Assembly (NCBI RefSeq): GCF_028009165.1
Contig: NC_079244.1
Coordinates: forward strand, 4,650,001-4,714,000
Source: Akanthomyces muscarius
Taxonomy: Eukaryota > Ascomycota > Sordariomycetes > Hypocreales > Cordycipitaceae
Length of the DNA: 64,000 bases
Reading direction: 5' to 3'
Shown: positions 29,901 to 40,741 of the stretch, one piece after another
How the letters are laid out: each line of letters opens with the position of its first letter
Position numbering within the stretch: position 1 is the first letter of the stretch
Made by a program: the position numbers and the translations under genes
The notes under the pieces: model-generated
What the model saw: only the letters and a program-made list of their open reading frames with translations
Database searches by the model: none
Told to the model about the DNA's origin: nothing

Positions 29901-32233
29901 TTGGAGAGTTTGAAGTCGAGATTGAAGTCAGAGCTTGCGCACTGAACTTTCTGTAAGTACAGCAACACGAATACAGTGGTTTGACTCAACTGACCACTAG
30001 TTAGCGACATCATGATTGCAATGGGCCAGATCCAGCGTCAGGTGTTGGGTCACGAAGCATGCGGAACAGTGAACCGAGTAGGCTCAAAGGTCTCCGAAGT
30101 AAGCTGTGGCGACCGTGTGGTCTTTGTTGGACCTGGATCTATGAGAACTCATATTCGAGCCCACGAATCTGTCGTTCAGAAACTGCCCGACAGCCTGACA
30201 TTTTCTGAAGCCGTCTCCGTACCGATTGCCTATGCCACTGCGTATCGATCTCTTGTAGAGGTCGCTCGATTGGAAAAGGGCGAATCCGTTCTTATTCACG
30301 CCGCAGCCGGAGGTAAGACTTCCAACCCTTTTCAATACGCAGCCTTACTAATCCGACTTTTTTAATGCAGGCTTGGGTCAGGCGCTCATCCAGATTGCCA
30401 AAATGCTAGAAGCAGAGATATACTGCACGGTCGGCTCTAGCGAGAAGAAGGCGACAGTTGTCTCCTTAGGCGTTGACCCAGACCGAGTTTTCAGTTCCCG
30501 TGACCTCTCGTTTGCCAAAGGCGTAAAGCGCATGACAGACGGTCGGGGCGTCGACGTCGTTGTCAACTCTTTGGCTGGCGAGGCTCTCCGCCAGAGTTGG
30601 AACTGCCTTGCGCCTTATGGTCGCTTCATCGAAGTTGGCAAGAAAGATATTCTTGGCAATAGCGGCCTCGAGATGCAGCAATTCATCCACAACACTGTGT
30701 TTGCGGGTGTTAACCTTGAGGCCATGATGATTGAACAACCTGTACGGTGCCGCAAAGTTGTGGCCAAGGTGTTCAAGCTCTTCGAAGACGGACTGATTGA
30801 CTCCATAAAGCCCATCGTGGTGCGTGATTTCACGGATGTGGAGAGCACATTCCGTGACATGCAACGTGGAGCTCATATCGGAAAACTTGTTCTCGAGGTA
30901 ACGCCCTCATCACAAGTACCCATTCTTCCAAGAGTGGAGGTGCCTTTTACTCTTGATGCAGACGCAACATACTTGCTCGTCGGAGGTCTTGGCGGACTCG
31001 GTCGAGCTCAGGCAGTCTTTCTGGCGGACAATGGGGCTCGACACATTGCATTCATCTCCCGATCAGGAGACGCAAAGCCAGAGGCCAAAAAGTTGCTCAG
31101 CACTCTTAATGCGTCGGGGGTTGAGGCCAAATCATACGCTGGTGATGCGGCCAACGCACATGAGATGAAGCTCATAATTGATGACATCTCGCGCAGTATG
31201 CCACCCATCCGCGGCGTTATCCAAGGCGCCATGGTGCTTGCAGATAGCCTGTTCCACAGAATGAGCCATGAGCAGTGGGAGGCTGCAACGAGGCCGAAAG
31301 TGCAAGGTACATTGCTCTGCAAATTGAACTTGAACAGAATATGGCATTAACACAAAGTCTAGGTACCTGGAATCTTCACGAACTGTTGCCCAAAGATCTC
31401 GATTTCTTCATAGTTCTCTCATCCCTTGCTGGTATCATTGGCTCCGTGTCGCAAGGAAACTATGCAGCCGGAAATACTTTCCAAGATGCACTTGTGCATT
31501 ACAGAAGAAGCAAGGGTCTTGCTGCTCAAAGTCTTGACATTGGTGTTATGACGGGCATTGGCTATGTCGAAGAGCACGACGACGCTCGCGCAAGAACGAG
31601 CCAGCTGCGAGTGGTGCGTATTAAATCCCGCTGACATGGTTATTTGCGAGTGACTAACAGAACGATAAACAGACAAGCCTCGGAGAAAAGCAGTTCATGC
31701 ATGCTCTGCGGAGTACTCTAGCTGGTAGCGTTGACGGCGACAAGGCGCCCATGCCGCAGATTCTTGTCGGCGCAGGCAGCGGAGGAATCCAGCAGCTGGT
31801 CAAAGAAAAAGATGCAAGTGCCGACTTTTACTGGCTGCGGTCGCTGGCTGCATTCTCCTATCTTCAGCAGATGGATGTCCAGAGCCAAGATCTGGAAAGT
31901 ACCGAAGGCCAGGACGAGGCAAGCAAGCTGGTGTCGGAGCTGAGGCTCTCCAAGACCATGGATGAGGCAAACGATGTGGCGCAGCGGCTTTTGGTCTCCA
32001 GAATCGCGAAGCACATATCCATCCTTGCCGGCGACATCAGCACGAGCAAGCCGATACACGCATACGGTATTGACAGTTTGGTGGCGGTAGAGCTGCGCAA
32101 CTGGCTGTCGATGGAGCTGAAGAGCGAGCTGACAATCTTTGACTTGACTGGCAGCGATCCGATAAGTGAAGTGAGCAAAAAGATTGCCAGCAGATCAAAG
32201 CTCGTCACCACAGATGCTAAGACGTCTGGCTGA
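23992..32233 (+). CDS. highly reducing polyketide synthase (KS-AT-DH-cMeT-ER-KR-ACP)
   Basis: Eleven exons: 23992-24171, 24231-24538, 24592-24934, 25003-26802, 26862-27549, 27603-28840, 28901-29952, 30005-30312, 30371-31306, 31363-31613, 31673-32233; about 2554 residues. KS: DTACSSS (Cys176), ELHGTGT (His313), VGHTEAAAG (His351). AT: GHSSGE (Ser626). [13 protein letters not shown] (His952) and [10 protein letters not shown] (Asp1152). cMeT: EIGAGTAS at 1438-1445, where the usual motif has GTGG. ER from about 1834, with HAAAGGLGQA for NADPH binding. KR: GGLGGLG near 2175, catalytic NYAAGN (Tyr2318). ACP: YGIDSL (Ser2503). All catalytic residues except the altered methyltransferase motif look intact. 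No thioesterase, reductase or carnitine-acyltransferase domain follows the ACP, so release must be in trans. The product would be a mostly saturated, possibly methylated chain; its length is not predictable. Confidence 0.93.
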
Positions 32234-32802
32234 GGTCACTTGTATATGTTTCTCATTTTCTTATGCTTTTGGGACAGCTATTTGTGGAGGAGCAGCCCAG
32301 GCTGGTCAGGGATTCATTGCGTTGGGCTTGTATTCGTTGCGTCGCGCGGCTGCTAATTATGTTTTTATTCTATATTTGATAAGGCAAACAAGTTCTATTT
32401 ATCTTCTTACTTTTTGTTCTATTGTTCCAAGTTGCTTGCCCCCGCCACTCTTTGTTGGAGGCTCCCTGAGCAGAATGTCATGACAACAACTAGCTGACAG
32501 TTGCGCAGCCCTGCAAGACAAAAGTAGAGCTTCTTACCGTGATGTGGCATTGCTTCACTGTCTTGTGGTGTTAATCACCTGAAGATCGAATGATTCACGG
32601 GCTTCACTGTTGGCAAGGGATGCTTTCGTAGTCTTTGCACAAAATTATTTATTGGAACTGAGTTTAACAGATCTTGTAGAAAGCTCTTGATTGCGTTTTC
32701 GATTCCTAGTGGCAGTGTTGGCAGTGCCAACCATATAACGCGCTGTTTTTATAATTGCGAATGGGCTGTTTGCGCTATGTCAGGGGACATGGCCAGCAGA
32801 AG
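32234..32802. other. convergent 3' region between PKS and acyl-CoA ligase
   Basis: AT-rich 3' UTR sequence of two convergent genes. Nothing else seen. Confidence 0.5.
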
Positions 32803-34802
32803 TTATTGCATCTTCGACAAAAACGCCATATACTCCTCGATCGCAGGCCGTAACCGACGATAGTCAATCTTGCCACCCTGTGTCAGCGGCCACTTTTGAA
32901 ACCCAACTGCTCCGAGGCTGGCAGCGCCCTCAATGCGATGTGCCCAGCCAAGTTTTCGGGCAACACAGTCTTGAATATCGGCAGGTGAGGTGGAAAGAAT
33001 CTCGTCTTCAAAAATCGCAAATATTCCCGCATCGCCGCGGCTTGAAGTAATATTCACAACCGCAGTCTATGGGTCAGAACAGAATGTATGTCAGCGCATG
33101 TTTTAGTCTGCGAAGCGACCAGCTTAGGAGAATCATTATAACATACCGAGGCTCCATGGTATTCAGTCTCCAGAAAATTTTCAACAGTGCAAGGGACGAC
33201 GATCTCGTTATCCCGCCTGAGCGTGTACTCACTCCGGCCGAGCACATGCAAAAAACCCTCTTCACTAATTACGGCGTCGTCGCCAGACACAAACCAGCGA
33301 CGGCCGTCCTCGCCCTCATAAAAGCAGCCGGGCCTGTCACCGGCGCCCAGGTAGTTCTCGATGACTGAGTTCCCACGGATGTGCAGGGAGCCAACCTCGC
33401 CGCGAACCACGGGCCGCCTGCCATCTGCACCGATGACCTTGAGCGCCGCGCCGGGGGCCACGACGCCAGAGGCGGCGATTCCGCGCCACGCGTGCATCTT
33501 GTCGATCGTCGGTGGCCGGTACCAGGCGGTCCATATCGCGACACCCGCGGCCTCGGTCATGGCAAAGGTGGGCAGCACCCGGGCCGAGGGAAACGTCTGC
33601 TGCGCGACGCGGAGAATCGCCATGGTGACCGTCGACCCGGTCAAGTTGACAAAGCGGACCGACTTGATGGCGTCGGGCGAGTAGTTGGGCGCGCGGGCAA
33701 TCGACTTGACCGCCGTGACAAGAAGCGAGAGCGACACGGGGCGGCACGTCCGCAGCGTCTCGAGGATCGTCTCGGCGCTCGACTCGCCGGCGTCCATGAC
33801 GGCGGCGTTGCCCGTCGCCCACGAAAAGATGGTCAGCGCCTGGCAGCGCGACTGGCTGCTGACCCCGGAGACGACTGCGACTGGAGCCGGCAGGAGCGGC
33901 GTGTGTTGCTTCGACAGGAAGTCGAGCGCGGACAGCACGTAGCCCGCCGACATTGGGCAGCCCTTTGGCTTGCCGGTCGAGCCGCTGGTGCACACCACAA
34001 AGGCGGCGCGCTTGGGATGCTCGCGCTCGTCTGGCATGGCCGCGATGGCCTCCATGTAGTCTGGACCCTGCGACGCCGTCTCTGCTGCAATGTCTGCCAT
34101 GCTAATCCAGCCGCTTGGCGGGTCCGCCGTGAACTTTTCCAGGCTGATGCCGACGGCGATGTTCGTGTACACACTGCCGGCCACGTGCCGCGCCTCCGCC
34201 TCGGTGGTGACGACAATGACGGACGGGACCAGCGCCTCGATCTGGGCCTGCAGAAGCTTGTTCCCTGCCTTTAGGGCGTCGTTGGGGAGTGTCACGGCGG
34301 TATAGCGGTTCAGCGCCGACGCGGAGAGGAGCAGCGCCCACTCCGCCGACACACCGCTGAAGAAGACGGCCGTCGCGCCGGGCTGCACGCCGCGCCGGCA
34401 CCGCAGGAACGCGCAAAGCCGGATGGTCGCTCGCTGTAGCTCCGCAAATGACCATAGGAGGTAGGATGCTTCGGCGGCAGGCGCGGGTATGGGTAGGATC
34501 CATGACAGCAGGTAGTTGAGGATGCAAGCCGGTGAGGTGAGTTTGCGAATGGTGCGTGTCTCACGACCATCGCCAATAGCATTGGTGGTGTTGTTTCTGC
34601 TGCTACAGTCATCGTTTTGGCCCTTTCTCGTCGGCCAAGGCCGAACCAGCTCCTCGAGCAAGTTCGCTGGCTGGCCTGGGGATAGAATCGCAGGGCGGTC
34701 CGGGTCTATGCTGGCGCGCTGGTTCAACGCCTCCCAGAGTGATTTGAACGTAGGATTCGGTGCCGGCTTGCCTTCGACGAAAGCAAGCATGTCGGCCGGC
34801 AT
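32803..34802 (-). CDS. AMP-dependent acyl-CoA synthetase/ligase, cluster gene 3
   Basis: Two exons, 34802-33147 and 33066-32803, with an 80-base phase-0 intron joining GAS to TAVVNITS; 639 residues. ANL-superfamily adenylation motifs in order: VCTSGSTGKPKG (residues 270-281, phosphate loop), FAMTEAAG (A5), GRRWFVSGDDAV (A7, GDD instead of the usual TGD), GRSEYTLRRDNEI (A8 hinge, diverged from the usual GR-KD-IK form) and LTQGGKIDYRRL with the C-terminal catalytic lysine. Residues about 52-112 form a poorly conserved insert with a hydrophobic CILNYLLSWILPI segment. The enzyme would activate a carboxylic acid as acyl-AMP and then acyl-CoA. In fungal clusters lacking a PKS release domain such ligases usually hand a polyketide acid to an acyltransferase or NRPS. 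Divergent from BAHD2. Confidence 0.88.
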
Positions 34803-35737
34803 TTTCTAACTCGCAAGTCTCGAACTTGCAGCCTCACGATGCGTTGGGCAGGTCCTCCCGGGAGCTAGTCGTGAGTATAACGGTGCAGGTCTTTGTACTC
34901 GGCGAGGTCATTGTTTTAGCTTTTCTCATTGTGTGTATCAGTTGGGCCATCGATGGCTCACTGTCGTTTAATGGCAGGCTCTATCTAGCCAGAAGTGGCA
35001 GCATGGAGAGATTTACCTTAACGACGATCAAAGTCCAGAGAGAGTTTACGACGAATACAGCAAACCCACCTGTCATCTAAATTGCGATATGCACCCGGCC
35101 AATTTGATGACTTGAACAAAGATTAAACCTTGAGATGTGTGGATTAAGTCCTATCTACACATACTGGAACGTAGATCTTACCCGCAACTACGTTAAGTTA
35201 TAGTTTGCAACCGTGGAAACTAAACATTGGATGAAAACGGCCAAAATTCCCCCCACACAAAGAATGGCTGAAAACTCTGCACCCTTTATTTGGCCATCAG
35301 GGAATGAAAGCAATTGTCAAGTGCTATGGAAGTACTGATATGAGAGGTTTCGAAGACTGATCAACTTCCTTCGCTGCTGTGGCTCCGGCGCCTTAATCCT
35401 CAGTGTCTCAGTGCGAAGTGTGGCTCACTGTAAAACTCATAATGAGACAATTGCCAGTGGCGACCTGATGGAATGGAGAAAAAAAGGCTAGCATGTTTTC
35501 GTTCATGCTTTGCATTTTTTTCTCGATAGGAAACAAAAGATGCAGTCGCGATAAATTAAGCTTTCCGAAGACTTACATGCCAATGCCAATCCGCAAGCGT
35601 CCTCCAGTTACCGACATTTAATACTGTACAGCCCAAACACAAAACTCGCATCATAATGTCTGTGTCTCTGATAATATTGCTGCAATTTTCTCAGACCATT
35701 TTTTCTTTTACTCGTTTGCGATATCCGCTTGTTCGAG
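34803..35737. other. divergent promoter region of acyl-CoA ligase and BAHD2
   Basis: 935 bases, AT-rich toward the BAHD2 side. No motif recognised. Confidence 0.5.
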
Positions 35738-37312
35738 ATGAAAGCTGTACGGCAGTGGCTTTTCGCCGCTGAGGCTGTCAACGACAAAAAGTCTATAGTG
35801 GATGAGCCCGATGTGTATCCTGTGCATTCGCTCGATCGCATGGCAGAATACCAAAAGTTCGTGGCAACAGTCATGTATTTCAACGACGCGCTTGACGCCG
35901 ACATGCTCAACGCGTCTTTGGTGAAGCTACTTGAGACTGGCGACTGGAAAAAATTAGGAGGCCGGCTGAAGAAAGACGTAAGTACTCAGACATGACAGGC
36001 TCAGTAGACGAGTGCTCATCCCCTCCAGGTCAACGGTCGGCTGCAGTTACATGTGCCGCCTAGGTTTTCTGCTGAGCAGCCAGCAGTTGCATACACCCAC
36101 GAATGCCTGACGGAAATGAAAATCAGCGACCACCCCGTAGCAAAATCGTTACCGACTCACACGCACGTCCCTTCTTTGCAGCCCTTGCCAGAGCGTGGTG
36201 CGCTCCGGACGTTGCAAGTTCGCCCAGATTTTCCTGCGTCATTGGACGACTTGATGGCAGAGGACCTGCCTCCGCTCTCATTACACGTCCATACATTTCA
36301 AGATGCAACGGTCGTCGGCCTTTCTTGGCCACACCTTCTGATGGACGGCGTGGGGCGGTCGGCGTTGATGAAGAGTTGGTCGCTTGTCATGGCTGGCCAG
36401 GAAGACAAGGTGCCTCCTGTAGCAGGCGCCCACCACGATGTTCTTTCTGGCTTGCCTGCTGGCGCCAGTGACCAGGACGAGTTCTTTGCCAACAAGGGCC
36501 TTTTGCGCGGCGTGCGGCTAGCCAAGGTCCTCCTATACTGGGGATGGGCGAAGCTGGCCGGCCCTGGTAAGGTCATTCGAAGCATGTACTTGCCAAAAGA
36601 AATATATGATATGCTGGTGGGCGGTATTAAAGAACAAGTTTCTCAGGTTCAGGGACAAACTGGCACAAAGCGCTACATAAGCGAATCCGACGCCATCACG
36701 GCTTGGGTTACGCGGCAGGTAGCTTTGTCGGAACCCCGACCGAGGCCCGTGACTATTATGAGCCTCTTCAACGGACGATATGCGCTAAAGCAGCATCTTA
36801 ACCCGGATGCTGTGTACCTGCAGAACATGGTCCTGATCAACTATACAACGTTGTCTGCAGAAGAAGCTCGCGACGCCGTCGCCCCGCTCGCCCTCGCCTG
36901 CAAAGCTCAGCTCAGCGAGCAAACTAGCGAGTCCAGAGCTCTCGGTTTTATACAATGGATCAGCAAGCGAGTCGACAAGACCAAGCACACGGTACCTTTA
37001 TGCGGCGGCGAAGATTCTGTTCTGCTCTGCTGCAACTCATTGATCAGGGCCGACCTCATCAGAGAGACGCGCTTCGCTCCTGCGGTGCTGCGTGCCGGAG
37101 AGGCTGCGGAAACGAGACGCAACCCTGCTGGCTCAATGATAAATTTCTTTTATGGCCTTCCAAATGAGCCGACGCAATTTATCAATGGATTCAATATACT
37201 TGGCAAAGATCACAGCGGCGGAACTTGGTTCGCAGGCAATCTAGCGCCGCAGGTATGGGAGGCTCTAGAATACGAAGTGAAGCAATTGGGAGAAGGGAAA
37301 AGCAGCTCATAG
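35738..37312 (+). CDS. BAHD-type acyltransferase, cluster gene 4
   Basis: Two exons, 35738-35977 and 36029-37312, with a 51-base phase-0 intron; 507 residues. The ATG at 35738 is the first in frame. Same family as the 21079-22611 gene: YPVHSLDRMAEYQKFV, FNDALDADMLNASLVKLLE and GDWKKLGGRL closely parallel that protein. The catalytic HxxxD is HLLMD at residues 182-186, inside SWPHLLMDGVG. DFGWG is missing; the region near 485 reads HSGGTWFAGNLAPQVWEAL. The C-terminus is short and polar. The similarity of the two cluster acyltransferases suggests duplication followed by specialisation for different donors or acceptors; this is inference. Immediately followed by the ICMT-like gene in the same direction. 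Confidence 0.9.
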
Positions 37313-37910
37313 GTATTGAGTCGTCGTGTTTTTGATGTAGCTATCATACTGTTGTTGCCCTTGTCTACAGGACCTAATCGAGGCAATGGTGTCCTGCTGT
37401 ATAGTTTCTCCCGGTCTAAATAGCGCACATGTGTCCACCAGTACCTCTGCCAAGAGCGGTACAATAGGAAGTTGTTAAACTCAAACCTACTCGTGGACTT
37501 GGTGGGCCTTTTAAAAACTTGCATTCCTGTTGGCTGTCACCAATGAGGCCTTTGTCTGCGTTACGTCCGTCTACTTGCAGGGCGGTGTGTCTTGCCAAGT
37601 TGCTCGCTCCAACATGAAAATAAACATTATAGAAGAATCTTTTGAAAACAGTCTAAGCTTTTGAATACTAAACTCAATCGCACAGCAAGTTCCACGGAAC
37701 AATGTCCTACAGAATAGCACCTTCAGCCTGTCGCCGGATTTGGCACCATGCTACAGACACTCTCAAAACGTATCGACGCACCGCATGCGGCACGTCATTC
37801 CTCACAGAGACGAAGTGAATAAAAGCATCAAACTTCGTCTGTCTCTTCACTTACCTCGTGCATCTCATTTTATTCAAAGGCCATTGTGCAAGTTTGCCCC
37901 TAGTGAAGCA
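37313..37910. other. intergenic between BAHD2 and the ICMT-like gene
   Basis: Same-strand spacer of about 600 bases. The ICMT-like frame is open through much of its right part; an earlier in-frame ATG at 37785 could extend that protein by 42 residues. Confidence 0.5.
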
Positions 37911-38621
37911 ATGCAAGAATACTCTATCATCAGCCGGCTCACCTTTTCCGCGGCGGTCCTCACCTCGGGCCTTCTCACCGCGCGCGCCCTAATCCCACCC
38001 AACCGCATATCAGCAGGTCGTGCCTGGGGCAAGGACTATCTAAAGGCCTCGAACGCCACGTCTTCTGTTCTGCGCAACGTCGTTCTCGTCTCTGGCCTGG
38101 CGGTGTACTATGCCGCGCTCGCCGTGAGCCCGCCGGCGGTGGTCGCCGCCCTCTGTCCCGCCGAGGGGACCGGACAGCGCAACCCGTCGCTGTTCGCTTG
38201 GAATGCCGTCACGGGGCTCTCGCTCTTGTTCATTCTCGCCGGCGCACTGCTGCGCAGGATGGCGTACAGCCACCTCGGCCGGAATTTCACTTTTGGGCTG
38301 GCCAAGCCGCATGGGCTGGTCACGAGCGGCATCTACAAGTACATGCAGCACCCGAGCTACACAGGACTCGCGCTGATAGGGGCGGCTTATTATCTTGTTT
38401 TCTTCAGGTTTGACGGTGCTGTGGCTTGTTTTGTGTCGTCGCGATACTGGCCGCTCGTGCAGGGCTGGAGCGCGGTGGTGTATGCCGTCACTGGGCTGTG
38501 GCTGACAATACTGCTGGGTGTGAGGGTGGTGCAGGAAGAGACGATGCTCAAGGAGTTGTTTGGCAAAGAGTGGGAGGAGTGGCATGCAAAGACAAAGAGG
38601 TTCATTCCTGGTATTATTTGA
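37911..38621 (+). CDS. ICMT-like membrane methyltransferase, cluster gene 5
   Basis: Intronless, 236 residues from the ATG at 37911, chosen because it starts just before the first hydrophobic segment (ISRLTFSAAVLTSGLLTA). Four or more membrane segments can be seen: about 8-25, 53-80, 100-120 and 155-210. The conserved cofactor-binding C-terminus of the isoprenylcysteine carboxyl methyltransferase/PEMT group is clear: LVTSGIYKYMQHPSYTG and, near the end, EETMLKELFGKEWEEWHAKTKRFIPGI. Such enzymes methylate a carboxylate or amine at the ER membrane using S-adenosylmethionine. The gene sits at the right edge of the cluster in the direction of BAHD2. A tailoring role is plausible, but it might be a neighbour with its own job. 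Confidence 0.85.
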   Translation: MQEYSIISRLTFSAAVLTSGLLTARALIPPNRISAGRAWGKDYLKASNATSSVLRNVVLVSGLAVYYAALAVSPPAVVAALCPAEGTGQRNPSLFAWNAVTGLSLLFILAGALLRRMAYSHLGRNFTFGLAKPHGLVTSGIYKYMQHPSYTGLALIGAAYYLVFFRFDGAVACFVSSRYWPLVQGWSAVVYAVTGLWLTILLGVRVVQEETMLKELFGKEWEEWHAKTKRFIPGII

Positions 38622-39513
38622 TGACGACGGGAGAGTACAGAATAGTTGTGGAGTACCACGATATATGACGGGACAAAAAAAGTTATACGTAAAAGTTTTT
38701 TTCCTTTCACTAAAATGTACACTTGATGTAAGTCTACTTTAGTTGTGTTGAATTTCAAATAGAAATAATCATTAAAGTAAGTTACAACCCGTTCTCTTAT
38801 TGTAATTATCACTACATGAATTAACCAAACTAGTTGGTAATGATAACAAGAGGTATTCGAAGGAGGAATATAGTACTTTGCTTGGTACCGAATATATAGA
38901 CCAGATGATGTCTGTCATAGTAAATGTACAGGCCTTCTGGTGGCACAGACACTCAGCTGTGCTGCTTTGTTGCCCTTGTTGTTCCTCCATCTACGTACAC
39001 CTTTGACAGTTCGCGTTTCACCGCATTCTACGAGCCTGTTCCCCGCAGCCAACCAGTGTAAGCGCCCAAACAAAATCTGCCACTATAATATTAGCCTACT
39101 CTCGGGCCATCTGTATGTAACAAAGGCACTCAAGCGTCCTTGCGCCAACGGATACTCCGCTCCTTTGATTGGAACAAACACTGGCCCAAATAAAAGGAAA
39201 TTTCATGACCAATTAACCAAGCTTCATCTGTCATAACAGAGCTTCCCCAGTTGTGTCGTATCCCCTTGCTCGGCGCCACGCCGCTCTCCGGCCTGTCCAA
39301 TCAAGCGCCCGTGCCAATCAACACTCCCCCACCACGTCTCATGCGCCAAAGCCCCTCCATCGTCACCGACTCGTCGCAGAGCTGCCACTTCTTTCTCCTT
39401 TTCTTTTCCTTCTCTGCCATCTTTAGATTGGGTTTGAAAGCAGTTCTTCTGCCACTCTTTTTGCCTTTTTTGCTTGCTCCCAGACACCTCGATACCCCCC
39501 CCCCCCCGGCACC
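38622..39513. other. intergenic, right boundary of the cluster
   Basis: AT-rich near the ICMT-like 3' end (38680-38900), then the pyrimidine-rich RhoGDI promoter with a run of 14 C at about 39495-39508 just before the ATG. Confidence 0.5.
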
Positions 39514-40420
39514 ATGGCTTCCCACGACGACGACACCATGCCCGAGGAGACGCAGGGCTACAAGCTCTCCCAGCCAAAGCAGTCCCTCGCCGAGTACGAA
39601 AAGATGGGTAAGTGATACAAGCGACGTGCTGCAGTAGCCGCAACTGCATTTTACATTTTACGCTCAGAGACAAGCTGTAGGCGCATGATGCGCTCCTCAA
39701 TTGACTTTCTCGAGCTTTCCCCGCAATGCCCCTCCTCCTCCTCCTCCTGCTGCATTCCCGGCTAACAAAAAAACCTCCCAGATGCTGGCGACGAGTCCCT
39801 CCAGCGCTACAAGCAATCCCTCGGCCTCGGCGGCGGCAAGGACCTCTCCGACCCCTCGGACTCCCGCGTCTGCATCATCCTCTCCCTGACCATGGATTCG
39901 CCCGGCCGCGCGCCCGTCACCATCGACCTCTCCCAGCCCGGCAGCGAGACCTCGCTCAAGGACAAGCCCTTCAAGATCAAGGAGGGTGCCAAATTCACCA
40001 TGAGCGCCCAGTTCAAGGTCCAGCACGAGATCCTCAGCGGCCTCCACTACGTCCAGGTCGTCAAGCGCAAGGGCATCCGCGTCTCCAAGGACTCGGAGAT
40101 GATTGTACGCGGCGGCCTCATCCCCCTTCTCCCTTTTTGCGAGATGCGTTGGACACCTGCTAACTTGCCACACAGGGCAGCTATGCTCCCAACACCCAAA
40201 ACCAATCTACCTACACCAAGAAATGTACGCCGGAAAATACCACGCACGTGCTTCTGTTGCCGCAAGCCACTAACACACCTCTCGTGCAGTCCAAGAAGAG
40301 GAGGCTCCCTCCGGCATGCTCGCGCGCGGTCACTACAACGCCGTCTCCAGCTTCGTCGATGACGACAAAAAGACTCATCTCCATTTCGAGTGGAGCTTCG
40401 ACATTAGCAAGGACTGGTAG
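39514..40420 (+). CDS. rdi1: Rho GDP-dissociation inhibitor
   Basis: Four exons: 39514-39607, 39782-40104, 40176-40224 and 40290-40420; 198 residues. The N-terminal arm contains [17 protein letters not shown] and the [12 protein letters not shown] segment that binds Rho switch regions. The immunoglobulin-like domain follows: [64 protein letters not shown], then the ending [14 protein letters not shown]. It extracts prenylated Rho, Rac and Cdc42 GTPases from membranes and holds them in the GDP state. All four introns junctions keep frame, with the micro-exon of 49 bases coding [17 protein letters not shown] conserved housekeeping gene that marks the right side of the metabolite cluster. Confidence 0.95.
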
Positions 40421-40741
40421 AGGGAACACAAAAGCTGCGATGTATGTGAAAAAAGAAAGGAAAACAGAGGAAATGGTCAGGCTAGCATGTTGCTGTTCTT
40501 GTTTTAATGATTCCACGACACCACATTCTGGCATTCCTATAGCACGACAATTCTATTATACACTAAAAATAAAATTCTAGGCGTAAATGTCATGGAAAGA
40601 TGGGCTACATGGATTGTAGCTCTCCGGCACAGGATACATAGTCTCAAATGCAATCGGGTGAGGTGACACGGGGCAAAAAAGTGACGATGATTCTGAATAC
40701 GATACACGCCAAGTCCAAGCTTACACGACTCATTGCAGCCT
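40421..40741. other. convergent 3' region, RhoGDI and Ppg1
   Basis: About 320 bases of AT-rich 3' UTR sequence shared by two convergent genes. Confidence 0.5.
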
